DNA of 64,000 nt from Flavobacterium terrigena. Its GTDB lineage: Bacteria; Bacteroidota; Bacteroidia; Flavobacteriales; Flavobacteriaceae. A program made the translations under genes and the position numbers. Shown here piece by piece: positions 43,438-52,516 of the stretch; the stretch's first letter is position 1; each line of letters opens with the position of its first letter. The notes under the pieces are model-generated. The model was not told the DNA's origin. It did no database searches and worked only from the letters and a program-made list of their open reading frames with translations. The stretch lies in the NCBI RefSeq assembly GCF_900108955.1, contig NZ_FNYA01000006.1:62001-126000 (forward strand), written 5' to 3'.

Positions 43438-46126
43438 TGTTGTTCTTCTTATAATCTTGTCCATTTATTTGGCAATTTTATTTTACATAGCACATTGGGC
43501 AGAAAAAAACAACAATAGCAAATGGACAAATAATCCCTATGTTTACACATTGTCTTTAGCAGTTTATTGTACCGCTTGGACATATTACGGAAGTATTGGT
43601 GTAGCTGCTGATAGTGGTTTGAGTTTTCTACCAATTTATTTAGGACCAATAATTATTGCACCTTCTTGGATTTTAATTCTAAAGAAAATTATCAGAATTT
43701 CTCGTGTGAATAAAATTTCAAGCATAGCCGATTTCATTTCTCTACGATACGGAAATAGTAGGTTTTTAGGGGCAATTGTAACCGTAATTTGCCTAACTGG
43801 AATTATTCCTTACATTTCTTTACAACTTAAAGCTATTGCGGAAACTTTCCATATTGTTACTAAAACACCAATAAATTCATTAATTTTTGATGACACCACA
43901 ACTTATGTAGCAGTTGCATTAGCTTTATTTGCATCATATTATGGAACTCGTTATGTTGATGCTTCAGAAAAAAGAAAAGGAATTGTCACTGCTGTTGCTA
44001 TGGAAAGTGTTTTAAAACTGGTTTTCTTCGTGACTATTGGAGTTTATGTTACATTTTTTGTGTTTGATGGTTTTGATGATATCTACCAAAAAGCAAGTTT
44101 ATTAGAAAATTTTAAAGAGAAAAATACCATTGGAGGTTTGCCACAAGCAATAAATTGGTTTTTACTTTGTGTACTTTCTATGTTCGCTATCTTTTTATTA
44201 CCCAGACAATTTCAAGTTTCTGTAATAGAAAATAATCGCGAAAAGCATATAAATACTGCAGTTTGGCTATTTCCATTATATCTATTATTGTTCAATATTT
44301 TCGTTTATCCAATTGCTTGGGGCGGAAATATTTTGTTCGATGGTCAAGATGTAAATTCTGATATGTATTCTTTATTAATTCCACAATTTCTAAACAATAA
44401 AACATTAACGGTCTTGGTTTTTCTTGGAGGATTTTCCGCTGCTATTTCAATGATTATAGTTTCTTCAATTGGACTTTCTACTATGATAACTAACAATATC
44501 TTAATTCCATATAACTTACTTGGAAAATTAAAAAGCGCAGAAACAATAAGCAGTAAAACAATCTTAAACAGTAGAAAATTAGGTATTTTTTCACTTATTA
44601 TTCTTTCCTATTTTATTTATAGATATTATGGTTTAGATTATAATTTAGTATCTATCGGAATGGTCGCTTTTGTAATTATTTCACAATTAGCTCCAGCTTT
44701 TTTTGGTGCTTTATTTTGGAGGAGAGGTTCGCGTTTAGGAGCCATTTATAGTATTCTAATCGGATTTGTTATTTGTTTTTTTACGCTCATAATTCCTTAT
44801 AGTATTGGAATTACTAACAGTCAAAGCACTTTCATTTCTAATGGTTTTTTAAATATCGAATTATTAAAACCCTTTCAATTATTCGGATTAGATTATTTAG
44901 ATCCGATTCCACATGCATTATTTTGGAGTTTATTGTTCAATTCGGTGACGTATTTCGCTGTTTCTGTTAGTTTTAAAGGAAATTACCGCGAAAGAAATTA
45001 CGCAGAAATGTTTGTGGATATCAACAAATACATTACAAATCACGAAAATGCTTTCATTTGGAAAGGAACGGCTTATAGAAATGATATTGAGAAAGTTTTG
45101 ATTCGTTTTTTAGGAGAAGAAAGAACCAAACGTGCAATGAATATTTTCAATGTGAAATACAATGTAGATAAAGATATAGAACTGGCTGATGCTCGTTTAA
45201 TTAAGTTTTCTGAAAATTTATTAACCGGACATATTGGAACTGCTTCAGCTAGAATTCTAATTTCAAGTGTGGTTAAAGAAGAAAAAATTTCGTTGCCTGA
45301 AGTGTTAAAAATCTTAGAAGAATCGAAAGAAAATATCATCATCAATAAAAAACTTACTGAAACTTCAAATGAATTAAAAGTAATTACAGCTAAACTGCAA
45401 GACGCCAATCAATCATTAACAATTAAAGATCAACAAAAAGATGAGTTTTTAGATACTGTTACACATGAACTTCGTACACCAATTACAGCAATTCGTGCAG
45501 CTAGCGAGATTTTACATGATGATGATGAAATTCCAGATGAACTTAAAAAACAATTTTTACAAAATATCATTTCGGAATCTGATAGATTAAATAGGTTAAT
45601 TGATAAAATTCTCGATTTAGAAAAATTCGAAACTGGTAAGCAAACGATTTATCCATCACAAAACAATTTGGTTCAAACTATTGAAAAATCAATTGAACCA
45701 TTACAACAATTAATTAAAAACAAACACATTATAGTTCATGTGGAAAGTAAATCAAAGGTAAATGCTTTTTACGATGAAGATAGAATTGTGCAAGTCGTAA
45801 CTAATTTATTATCAAATGCTATCAAGTTTTGTCCAGAAATTGACGGATTAATTACGATTCAAATCAAGGAAAAGAACAATTTTATTCATACTTTCGTGCA
45901 AGACAATGGAAAAGGAATTAATCCAGATGATTTTGATGTTATTTTTGATAAATTTTATCAATCTACCAATCAAAATATTAAAAAACCTGTTGGTAGCGGA
46001 TTAGGTTTAGCCATTTGTAAACAAATTTTGGAATATCACAAAGGTAAAATTTGGGCAGAACAAACTGTAAAAGGTGCTTGTATTGTTTTTACTTTGCCAA
46101 AAAAAATGGTTACAGAAAACTTATAA
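43430..46126 (+). CDS. Sensor histidine kinase with sodium/solute symporter-like N-terminus (CrbS/CbrA-like)
   Basis: 898 aa. Residues 1 to about 500 are a multi-span SLC5 (SSF)-like domain with about 13 transmembrane segments. HisKA follows: the phosphorylated His at residue 679 in FLDTVTHELRTPITAIR. The ATPase shows the N-box NLLSNAIKF, DNGKGINPDDF and GSGLGLAICKQI. This architecture is the CrbS/CbrA class; in Vibrio and Pseudomonas CrbS controls acetate activation (acs) through CrbR. The receiver gene starts 2 bp downstream. Confidence 0.92.
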   Translation: MNSVVLLIILSIYLAILFYIAHWAEKNNNSKWTNNPYVYTLSLAVYCTAWTYYGSIGVAADSGLSFLPIYLGPIIIAPSWILILKKIIRISRVNKISSIADFISLRYGNSRFLGAIVTVICLTGIIPYISLQLKAIAETFHIVTKTPINSLIFDDTTTYVAVALALFASYYGTRYVDASEKRKGIVTAVAMESVLKLVFFVTIGVYVTFFVFDGFDDIYQKASLLENFKEKNTIGGLPQAINWFLLCVLSMFAIFLLPRQFQVSVIENNREKHINTAVWLFPLYLLLFNIFVYPIAWGGNILFDGQDVNSDMYSLLIPQFLNNKTLTVLVFLGGFSAAISMIIVSSIGLSTMITNNILIPYNLLGKLKSAETISSKTILNSRKLGIFSLIILSYFIYRYYGLDYNLVSIGMVAFVIISQLAPAFFGALFWRRGSRLGAIYSILIGFVICFFTLIIPYSIGITNSQSTFISNGFLNIELLKPFQLFGLDYLDPIPHALFWSLLFNSVTYFAVSVSFKGNYRERNYAEMFVDINKYITNHENAFIWKGTAYRNDIEKVLIRFLGEERTKRAMNIFNVKYNVDKDIELADARLIKFSENLLTGHIGTASARILISSVVKEEKISLPEVLKILEESKENIIINKKLTETSNELKVITAKLQDANQSLTIKDQQKDEFLDTVTHELRTPITAIRAASEILHDDDEIPDELKKQFLQNIISESDRLNRLIDKILDLEKFETGKQTIYPSQNNLVQTIEKSIEPLQQLIKNKHIIVHVESKSKVNAFYDEDRIVQVVTNLLSNAIKFCPEIDGLITIQIKEKNNFIHTFVQDNGKGINPDDFDVIFDKFYQSTNQNIKKPVGSGLGLAICKQILEYHKGKIWAEQTVKGACIVFTLPKKMVTENL

Positions 46127-46128
46127 TT

Positions 46129-46488
46129 ATGAAAAAAATTTTAATTGTTGATGATGAGCCAAACATTGTAATGTCTTTAGAATATACTTTCAAAAAAAAT
46201 AATTTTGAAGTTTTTATTGCGCGAGATGGTTTAGAAGCTTTGGATATTTTGAAAACAAATTTTCCAGATGTGATTATTTTGGATGTTATGATGCCAATGG
46301 TTGATGGCTACGCCACGTTAGAACAAATTCGTAAAGACAAAAACTTAGAACACACTAAAGTGATTTTTCTTTCCGCAAAGAATAAAACTAGCGATATAGA
46401 AAAAGGAATGGCTTTAGGTGCGGATGCCTATTTAACGAAACCCTTTTCCATTAAAAAAGTGGTGGAAACCGTTTTAGAATTGCTTTAA
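46129..46488 (+). CDS. Single-domain response regulator (receiver only)
   Basis: 119 aa, start ATG 46129 (MKKILIVDDEPN). Phospho-acceptor Asp52 in VIILDVMMP, the acidic pair DDE near residue 9, Thr/Ser switch residue in LSAKNKT, and Lys of YLTKPF at about 102. There is no DNA-binding output domain, unlike the CrbR of proteobacteria. It is therefore either a shuttle to another protein or acts by protein contact. It is followed by a strong terminator at 46504. Confidence 0.93.
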   Translation: MKKILIVDDEPNIVMSLEYTFKKNNFEVFIARDGLEALDILKTNFPDVIILDVMMPMVDGYATLEQIRKDKNLEHTKVIFLSAKNKTSDIEKGMALGADAYLTKPFSIKKVVETVLELL

Positions 46489-46503
46489 ATTAATTTATAT
46501 TTT

Positions 46504-46536
46504 AAAAAGGCTAAAGGATTTTCTTTAGCCTTTTTT
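46504..46536 (+). terminator. Terminator after the two-component operon
   Basis: AAAAGGCTAAAG / CTTTAGCCTTTT with a GATTTT-type loop and a T-run. Confidence 0.92.
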
Positions 46537-46556
46537 ATGTTCTTAATAGTAGTTTT

Positions 46557-46576
46557 ATATATACCTTTTTAGCAAA
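46557..46576 (+). promoter_or_regulatory. Putative activator site of the propionyl/acetyl-CoA synthetase gene
   Basis: TATACCTTTTTAGCAAA (46560-46576). It is almost identical to TATACCTATTTAGCAAA at 48551-48567. In both cases the first base lies exactly 46 bp before a TAnATTTA box (TACATTTA at 46606-46613 here). The -33 region shows no TTTG, as expected for an activator-dependent promoter. Confidence 0.6.
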
Positions 46577-46646
46577 TTTATTTTCTTAGGCTTGATTATA
46601 TTCGTTACATTTACTTTATAAGTATGAAAATAAATCAATAGAAATA

Positions 46647-48542
46647 ATGAATTATAAAGAATTATATAATGAAAGTATTCAATCTCCTGAAAAGTTTTGG
46701 GCAGATCAAGCCAATCAAATAGAATGGCATAAAAAACCTTCAAAAATCTTATCAACTGACGAAAATAATTATCCGCTTTGGTTTGCTGATGGTGAACTGA
46801 ACGCTTGTTATTTAGCTTTAGACAAACATATTCAAGATGGATTTGGAGAGAATGTCGCGATTATCTATGATTCTCCAGTTACACAAACTGTTAAAAAGTA
46901 TACATACAACGAAGTCAAAACTGAAGTTGCCAAACTTGCAGGCGGAATGCTGTCTTTAGGTTTAAAAAAAGGAAATATGGCTGTAATTTATATGCCAATG
47001 ATTCCTCAAGCAGCTTTTGCAATGTTGGCTTGTGCCAGAATAGGAGTAACGCATTCAGTTGTTTTTGGTGGTTTTGCGCCTCACGAATTAGCCATAAGAA
47101 TTGACGATTGTAAACCAAAAGTTATTCTTACTGCTTCTTCTGGAATTGAAATCGATAGGTTAATTGCCTACAAACCTTTAGTTGATGAAGCAATCGAATT
47201 AGCAATACATAAACCTAAAAAAGTCATCGTTTTAAACAGAAAATTGGGAGCCCGAATTCCTTTTAAAAAATACGATGTTGATTATGATGCTTTAGTTTAT
47301 GGTTCAGAAGAAGCATCTTGTGTTTCCGTTAATGCCACGCATCCATTATATGTTTTATATACTTCAGGAACGACTGGAAAACCAAAAGGAATCGTCAGAG
47401 ATACAGGTGGTTATGCTACCGCACTTAAATTTTCAATGCAATACATTTATGGACTGAAACCTGATGAAGTTTTTTGGGCGGCATCCGATGTCGGTTGGGT
47501 GGTTGGACATAGTTTTATCGTTTACGGCCCACTAATCAACAGAAATACAACTTTAATTTTTGAAGGAAAACCTATCCGAACTCCAGATGCTAGTACATTT
47601 TGGAGAGTGATAGCAGAACATAACGTAAATGTAATGTTTACAGCGCCAACTGCTATTCGTGCCATCAAAAAAGAAGATCCAAATGGCGAGTTCATCAAAC
47701 AATATGATTTATCAAGTTTAAGAACTCAATTATTAGCTGGCGAACGTTGTGATGTGGCAACATTAGAATGGTATCAACAACATATTCCAGTTCCCGCAAT
47801 CGATCATTGGTGGCAAACAGAATCAGGATGGCCAATGATTGCAAATATGATGGGAGTAGAGTTTTTACCTATAAAACCAGGTTCCGCAGGAAAAGCTGTG
47901 ACAGGTTATAATATTCAGATTTTTAATGAAAATGGTGAAGAATTAGGTCCAAATGATGAAGGTTATGTTGTAATTAAATTGCCATTGCCTCCAGGAACTA
48001 TGTTGGATTTATGGAAAGATAACGAGCGTTTTAAAGCAGGATATTTGAATAAATTCCCAGGCTATTATTTCTCTGGAGATGGCGGATTTAAAGATGAAGA
48101 AGATTATATTTTTATAACGGGTAGAGTAGATGATGTTATCAATGTTGCAGGGCACAGATTATCAACTGCAGAAATGGAAGAAATTGTATCTTCTCATCAT
48201 TCTGTAGCAGAATGTGCTGTAATTGGAATTAATGATGAATTGAAAGGACAAATTCCTTTGGCTTTAGTAGTTACCAAATCTGGAGAAAATTTGGAACATT
48301 TTCAATTGCAACATGAAGTAGTGCAATTAGTTCGCGAGCAAATTGGAGCCGTTGCTTCTTTACGCGATGTGATTATTGTGCAAAGATTACCAAAAACACG
48401 ATCTGGTAAAATTTTAAGAAAATTATTGCGTAGTATTGCAGATGGTGAAAATTACCAAATTCCTTCTACAATTGATGATGAAGCCATAATTGATGAATTA
48501 AATCACGATTTTACCATTGCAAAAATAGGCTCGTTCAAATAA
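46647..48542 (+). CDS. AMP-forming acyl-CoA synthetase, PrpE-like (propionyl-CoA or acetyl-CoA synthetase)
   Basis: 631 aa, full-length. Adenylate-forming motifs: YTSGTTGKPKGIV (about 230), WWQTESGWP (about 390), and the lysine acetylation/catalytic motif PKTRSGKILRK at about 594-604. In the ANL family the GWP motif is typical of PrpE/ACSS3 propionyl-CoA synthetases rather than Acs proper. It activates short fatty acids as the AMP intermediate. It is preceded by the shared 17-bp motif. A second synthetase follows after about 90 bp. Confidence 0.92.
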   Translation: MNYKELYNESIQSPEKFWADQANQIEWHKKPSKILSTDENNYPLWFADGELNACYLALDKHIQDGFGENVAIIYDSPVTQTVKKYTYNEVKTEVAKLAGGMLSLGLKKGNMAVIYMPMIPQAAFAMLACARIGVTHSVVFGGFAPHELAIRIDDCKPKVILTASSGIEIDRLIAYKPLVDEAIELAIHKPKKVIVLNRKLGARIPFKKYDVDYDALVYGSEEASCVSVNATHPLYVLYTSGTTGKPKGIVRDTGGYATALKFSMQYIYGLKPDEVFWAASDVGWVVGHSFIVYGPLINRNTTLIFEGKPIRTPDASTFWRVIAEHNVNVMFTAPTAIRAIKKEDPNGEFIKQYDLSSLRTQLLAGERCDVATLEWYQQHIPVPAIDHWWQTESGWPMIANMMGVEFLPIKPGSAGKAVTGYNIQIFNENGEELGPNDEGYVVIKLPLPPGTMLDLWKDNERFKAGYLNKFPGYYFSGDGGFKDEEDYIFITGRVDDVINVAGHRLSTAEMEEIVSSHHSVAECAVIGINDELKGQIPLALVVTKSGENLEHFQLQHEVVQLVREQIGAVASLRDVIIVQRLPKTRSGKILRKLLRSIADGENYQIPSTIDDEAIIDELNHDFTIAKIGSFK

Positions 48543-48550
48543 ATTTCAAC

Positions 48551-48567
48551 TATACCTATTTAGCAAA
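48551..48567 (+). promoter_or_regulatory. Putative activator site of acs
   Basis: TATACCTATTTAGCAAA, 16 of 17 bases identical to the site upstream of the first synthetase gene. TATATTTA at 48597-48604, exactly 46 bp from the first base, is the candidate -7 box; its -33 region (CTTC) is a poor match, consistent with need for an activator. Confidence 0.6.
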
Positions 48568-48630
48568 AAAAATCTTCAGCGAATAAATAGAATACTTATA
48601 TTTACATTATTAAACAGAAACATCAGGATA

Positions 48631-50538
48631 ATGAGTTATTATAAAATAAAAGATTTAGAAAATTACTTCAAAATGTATAAAAAATCAGTTCGCGAACCAA
48701 AAAAGTTTTGGGATCGCATTGCTGATGAAAACTTTACTTGGTACCAAAAATGGGATAAAGTTTTTGATGTGGATATGCAAGAAGCTAATTTTAAGTGGTT
48801 TTTAAATGCTAAAGTTAACATCACTAAAAACTGTATTGACAGACATTTAGCAAAACGCGGTGATAAAACTGCCATTATTTTTGAACCCAATGATCCAAAA
48901 GAAGAAGCGTTACATATTTCGTATAACGAATTGTACGAAAGAGTTGCTAAAATGGCGAATGTTTTGCGTGAACAAGGCATCAAAAAAGGAGACAGAGTTT
49001 GTATTTACTTACCAATGATTCCAGAATTGGCCGTGTCAGTTTTAGCTTGTGCCAGAATTGGAGCGATACATTCTGTAGTTTTTGCAGGTTTTTCAGCATC
49101 AGCAGTTTCAGCAAGAATAAACGATTCGGAATGTAAAATGGTAATTACATCTGATGGTGGATTTAGAGGAAATAAATCAGTAGATTTAAAAGGAATTATA
49201 GATGAAGCTTTAGAAAAATGCCCTTGTGTAGAGACCGTTTTAGTGGCAAAAAGAACAAATACAGAAGTTACCATGAAAGAAGGTCGTGATATTTGGTTAC
49301 AACCTCTTTTAGATGAAGCAATTGGAAATAACGTTGCAGAAATAATGGATGCAGAAGATCCTTTATTTATTTTATATACTTCTGGTTCAACTGGTAAACC
49401 AAAGGGAATGTTACACACAACAGCTGGTTACATGGTTTATACCGCTTATACATTCAAAAACGTTTTCGATTACGAAGAAAATGACGTGTTTTGGTGTACA
49501 GCTGATATTGGCTGGATTACCGGACATTCTTATATTTTATACGGACCACTTTTAAACGGAGCTACAACGGTAATTTTTGAAGGTGTTCCTTCTTATCCAG
49601 ATTTTAGTCGTTTTTGGGAAGTTATTGAAAAACATAAAGTAACTCAATTTTATACGGCACCAACAGCTATTCGAGCATTAGCCAAAGAAAATATTGATTA
49701 TGTTCAACGTTTTCCATTAAGTTCTTTAAAAGTAATCGGATCTGTTGGAGAACCAATTAATGAGGAAGCTTGGCATTGGTATAACGATCACGTAGGAGGA
49801 AAGCGTTGTCCGCTAGTAGATACTTGGTGGCAAACAGAGACTGGTGGAATTATGATTTCGCCAATTCCTTTCGTAACACCAACAAAACCAACTTATGCTT
49901 CGTTACCATTACCAGGAATTCAACCGGTTTTAATGGACGAATTACGTAACGAAATTGAAGGCAATCAAGTTACGGGAAGTTTATGTATTAAATTCCCTTG
50001 GCCGTCAATGGCAAGAACCATTTGGGGCGATCACCAAAGATATAAAGACACGTATTTTACTGCTTTTCCAGGGAAATATTTTACTGGTGACGGCGCTTTA
50101 CGCGATGAAGTTGGGTATTACCGAATTACAGGTCGTGTTGATGATGTAATTATTGTTTCAGGACATAATTTAGGAACTGCACCAATTGAAGATTCAATTA
50201 ACGAACATCCTGCAGTTGCGGAAAGTGCCATTGTTGGTTTTCCTCATGATGTGAAAGGAAATGCATTATATGGTTTCGTAATTTTGAAAGAAACAGGTGA
50301 AAGTAGAGATAAAGAAAATTTATCTATAGAAATCAATCAATTGATATCTAATCAAGTTGGTCCAATTGCTAAATTAGATAAGATTCAATTCGTGTCTGGT
50401 TTACCAAAAACTCGTTCTGGAAAGATAATGCGACGTATTTTAAGAAAAATTGCAGAAGGCGATGTAGACAATTTTGGAGATATTTCTACGTTATTAAATC
50501 CGGAAATTGTAGAAGAAATTAAGAAAGGGAAATTGTAA
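48631..50538 (+). CDS. acs: Acetate-CoA ligase (AMP-forming)
   Basis: 635 aa. YTSGSTGKPKGMLH (about 250), WWQTETGG (about 400), and PKTRSGKIMRRILRK at about 600 with the regulated lysine. The GG after ETG is typical of Acs and differs from the GWP of the previous gene. It makes acetyl-CoA from acetate, feeding the glyoxylate/TCA route. It forms the end of the acetate island and is followed by a strong terminator. Confidence 0.95.
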   Translation: MSYYKIKDLENYFKMYKKSVREPKKFWDRIADENFTWYQKWDKVFDVDMQEANFKWFLNAKVNITKNCIDRHLAKRGDKTAIIFEPNDPKEEALHISYNELYERVAKMANVLREQGIKKGDRVCIYLPMIPELAVSVLACARIGAIHSVVFAGFSASAVSARINDSECKMVITSDGGFRGNKSVDLKGIIDEALEKCPCVETVLVAKRTNTEVTMKEGRDIWLQPLLDEAIGNNVAEIMDAEDPLFILYTSGSTGKPKGMLHTTAGYMVYTAYTFKNVFDYEENDVFWCTADIGWITGHSYILYGPLLNGATTVIFEGVPSYPDFSRFWEVIEKHKVTQFYTAPTAIRALAKENIDYVQRFPLSSLKVIGSVGEPINEEAWHWYNDHVGGKRCPLVDTWWQTETGGIMISPIPFVTPTKPTYASLPLPGIQPVLMDELRNEIEGNQVTGSLCIKFPWPSMARTIWGDHQRYKDTYFTAFPGKYFTGDGALRDEVGYYRITGRVDDVIIVSGHNLGTAPIEDSINEHPAVAESAIVGFPHDVKGNALYGFVILKETGESRDKENLSIEINQLISNQVGPIAKLDKIQFVSGLPKTRSGKIMRRILRKIAEGDVDNFGDISTLLNPEIVEEIKKGKL

Positions 50539-50565
50539 TACAACATTTTCTAATCATTATATTTT

Positions 50566-50594
50566 AGAGGCACAGTTTTTGTGCCTCTTTTTTT
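50566..50594 (+). terminator. Terminator after acs
   Basis: AGAGGCACA / TGTGCCTCT around TTTT, with a T-run. It overlaps a longer alternative start of the next gene, which argues for the internal ATG there. Confidence 0.92.
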
Positions 50595-50608
50595 ATAAAA
50601 ACATTTCA

Positions 50609-51250
50609 ATGAAAATTTACGTTATCACTATCATTTTGCTTTTAGTTTCTTGTTCAAAAGAAAAATCAATTGATTATGAATTTGAAAAAAGAATTGTAGG
50701 AATTCAACCCTACGAGAAGTTTTCGCAAGATGATGCTAAATTAATTTCGTTTGTGATTGATAGTTTTTACAGGCTAGAAACAAAGGTTTTACCAAATATA
50801 CCTTTACCAAAAAGAGCATTTACAAAAATTAAATCGCCACGATATCGAGCAGATAGTATTATTAAAATTCAAAACCAAAATATTCCAAAAGACGTATATT
50901 ATGTTTTAGGATTAACAAACGAAGATATTTCGGTAACAAAAAATGATAAGAATGGTAAAGTTTTAGAACCAAAATGGAAATATTGTGATTTTGGAATTAT
51001 GGGATTAGCCTATAGACATGGAAAAAGCGCGATTGTTTCTAAATTCAGAGTTAAAAGTAATAACCATAAAACTGAAATGACTCGCTTAAGAAAAGTCGCT
51101 ATTCACGAGTTTGGCCATAACTTAGGTTTGCCACATTGTCCTGATAAAAAATGTGTTATGACAAGTGCTGCAGAGAAATTAACAACAATTGATAATGAAA
51201 AATTAGCATTATGTGATAAATGCAAGAAAATAATTGACTATAAATATTAA
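50609..51250 (+). CDS. Archaemetzincin-type zinc metalloprotease lipoprotein (M54-like)
   Basis: 213 aa, start ATG 50609 because the 50579 start lies within the acs terminator. Lipobox at residues 12-17 (LLVSCSK). The zinc motif HEFGHNLGLPHC (about 177-188) with the following CPDKKCVM and later CDKCKK is the M54 pattern HExxHxxGxxHCx4CxM...CxxC. The archaemetzincin is a small metalloprotease with unknown substrate; an outer-surface lipoprotein form is unusual. It stands alone. Confidence 0.85.
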   Translation: MKIYVITIILLLVSCSKEKSIDYEFEKRIVGIQPYEKFSQDDAKLISFVIDSFYRLETKVLPNIPLPKRAFTKIKSPRYRADSIIKIQNQNIPKDVYYVLGLTNEDISVTKNDKNGKVLEPKWKYCDFGIMGLAYRHGKSAIVSKFRVKSNNHKTEMTRLRKVAIHEFGHNLGLPHCPDKKCVMTSAAEKLTTIDNEKLALCDKCKKIIDYKY

Positions 51251-51329
51251 AATTGTAAGGATTTTACATTTTAGTAACGCTTAAATAATTATTTTTGTAA
51301 ATACCTAAGCATTAAACAAACTACTTAAT

Positions 51330-51818
51330 ATGAATTTTACATCCGTAAAACAGACTCTTTCCGAATTACAACATTTATTAAATCAGATCTCTGAAGATGA
51401 TTATTCAAAACCTATTGAGTATTTAAGTAATGCGTCAATTGGTGAGCATACACGTCATATTATTGAGTTGTTTCAATGTGCTATCAATTCTTATGAAGTA
51501 GGTGAATTAAACTACGATAATAGAGGAAGAAATCTTTTAATTCAAACAAGTCCTTCTTTTGCCATTGAAAAAATCGATGAAATATGTAATGCAATCGAAA
51601 AAGAAAACAAAGATTTAATTTTAGAAAGTGTCTTTTTTGAAGAAGTTTCTCATATGAAAACCAATTATTTTAGAGAAATTATCTATAATTTAGAACATTG
51701 TATTCATCACCAAGCCCTAATAAAAGTGGCTGTTTTTCAATTTGAATACCTAACAGTTAATGCGAATTTTGGGGTAGCTCCTTCAACAATAGTTTACAGA
51801 AATAAATGTGCACAGTAA
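51330..51818 (+). CDS. DinB family protein
   Basis: 162 aa, a four-helix bundle. Three metal-binding histidines are suggested by GEHTRHIIELF (about 33-43), SHMKTN (about 108) and CIHHQALI (about 126-133), in DinB/YfiT order. Family members are often metal-dependent thiol transferases. It overlaps the next gene by about 12 bp. Confidence 0.85.
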   Translation: MNFTSVKQTLSELQHLLNQISEDDYSKPIEYLSNASIGEHTRHIIELFQCAINSYEVGELNYDNRGRNLLIQTSPSFAIEKIDEICNAIEKENKDLILESVFFEEVSHMKTNYFREIIYNLEHCIHHQALIKVAVFQFEYLTVNANFGVAPSTIVYRNKCAQ

Positions 51819-52507
51819 GTTTTGTTTATGCCAATGATTCATTTTTATTGACATCAAATAGAGATGAAAAAATAACGCGACCATTAGCTATTGAACCAAA
51901 AGTTTATCAGTTAGAAAATAAAAAAATAATCTATCCAAAAGACGCTAAAGCTGGCGGAACTTGGTTTGTTATAGACGAATTTGGTAATGCAATAATTCTA
52001 CTTAACGGCGGAAAAACCAAACACATTCCAAAAGAGAAATACAGAATGAGTCGTGGTATAGTTGTTTTAGATTTAATCGCTTCCAATTCGATTATTTCTA
52101 ATTGGAAAACTATTGATTTAACTGATATTGAGCCTTTTACTCTAGTAGTTTTAGATAACAAGCAACCTTTTCAATTACAATGGAGTGGTGAAGAAAAATC
52201 CACAGATGAATTAGAGATAAATCAAACTTATATTTGGTCATCTTCAACATTATATGCGCCTGAAATTCAACAACAACGTGCCGATTGGTTTGCTCAATAT
52301 ATGAATGAAAATAAGGAAATTTCTGCTGAAAAGATGAAGTTTTTTCACAAAAATACCGAACCCAAAGATTCCAAAAATGGTTTGATTATCAACCGTGATA
52401 ATTTGCTAAAAACTTTAAGTGTTACACAAGCAATTATTTCAGGAAATTCTGTATTTGTGAATCATTCCGATTTGATTCAGGATAAAGAATATGCTATTAC
52501 TTTTTAA
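51806..52507 (+). CDS. NRDE family protein (TANGO2-like)
   Basis: 233 aa. The N-terminal MCTVSFVYANDSFLLTSNRDE contains the catalytic-like Cys2 and the NRDE motif at about 17-20 that names the family. Eukaryotic TANGO2 relatives act in lipid/Golgi homeostasis, but the bacterial role is unknown. The start overlaps the DinB gene, so the two are translationally coupled. Confidence 0.88.
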   Translation: MCTVSFVYANDSFLLTSNRDEKITRPLAIEPKVYQLENKKIIYPKDAKAGGTWFVIDEFGNAIILLNGGKTKHIPKEKYRMSRGIVVLDLIASNSIISNWKTIDLTDIEPFTLVVLDNKQPFQLQWSGEEKSTDELEINQTYIWSSSTLYAPEIQQQRADWFAQYMNENKEISAEKMKFFHKNTEPKDSKNGLIINRDNLLKTLSVTQAIISGNSVFVNHSDLIQDKEYAITF

Positions 52508-52516
52508 TTTTAAAAT

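Noticed and set aside
46051..46128. Longer N-terminus of the response regulator
   Set aside because: It would overlap the kinase gene by about 75 bp; ATG at 46129 gives a canonical receiver start.
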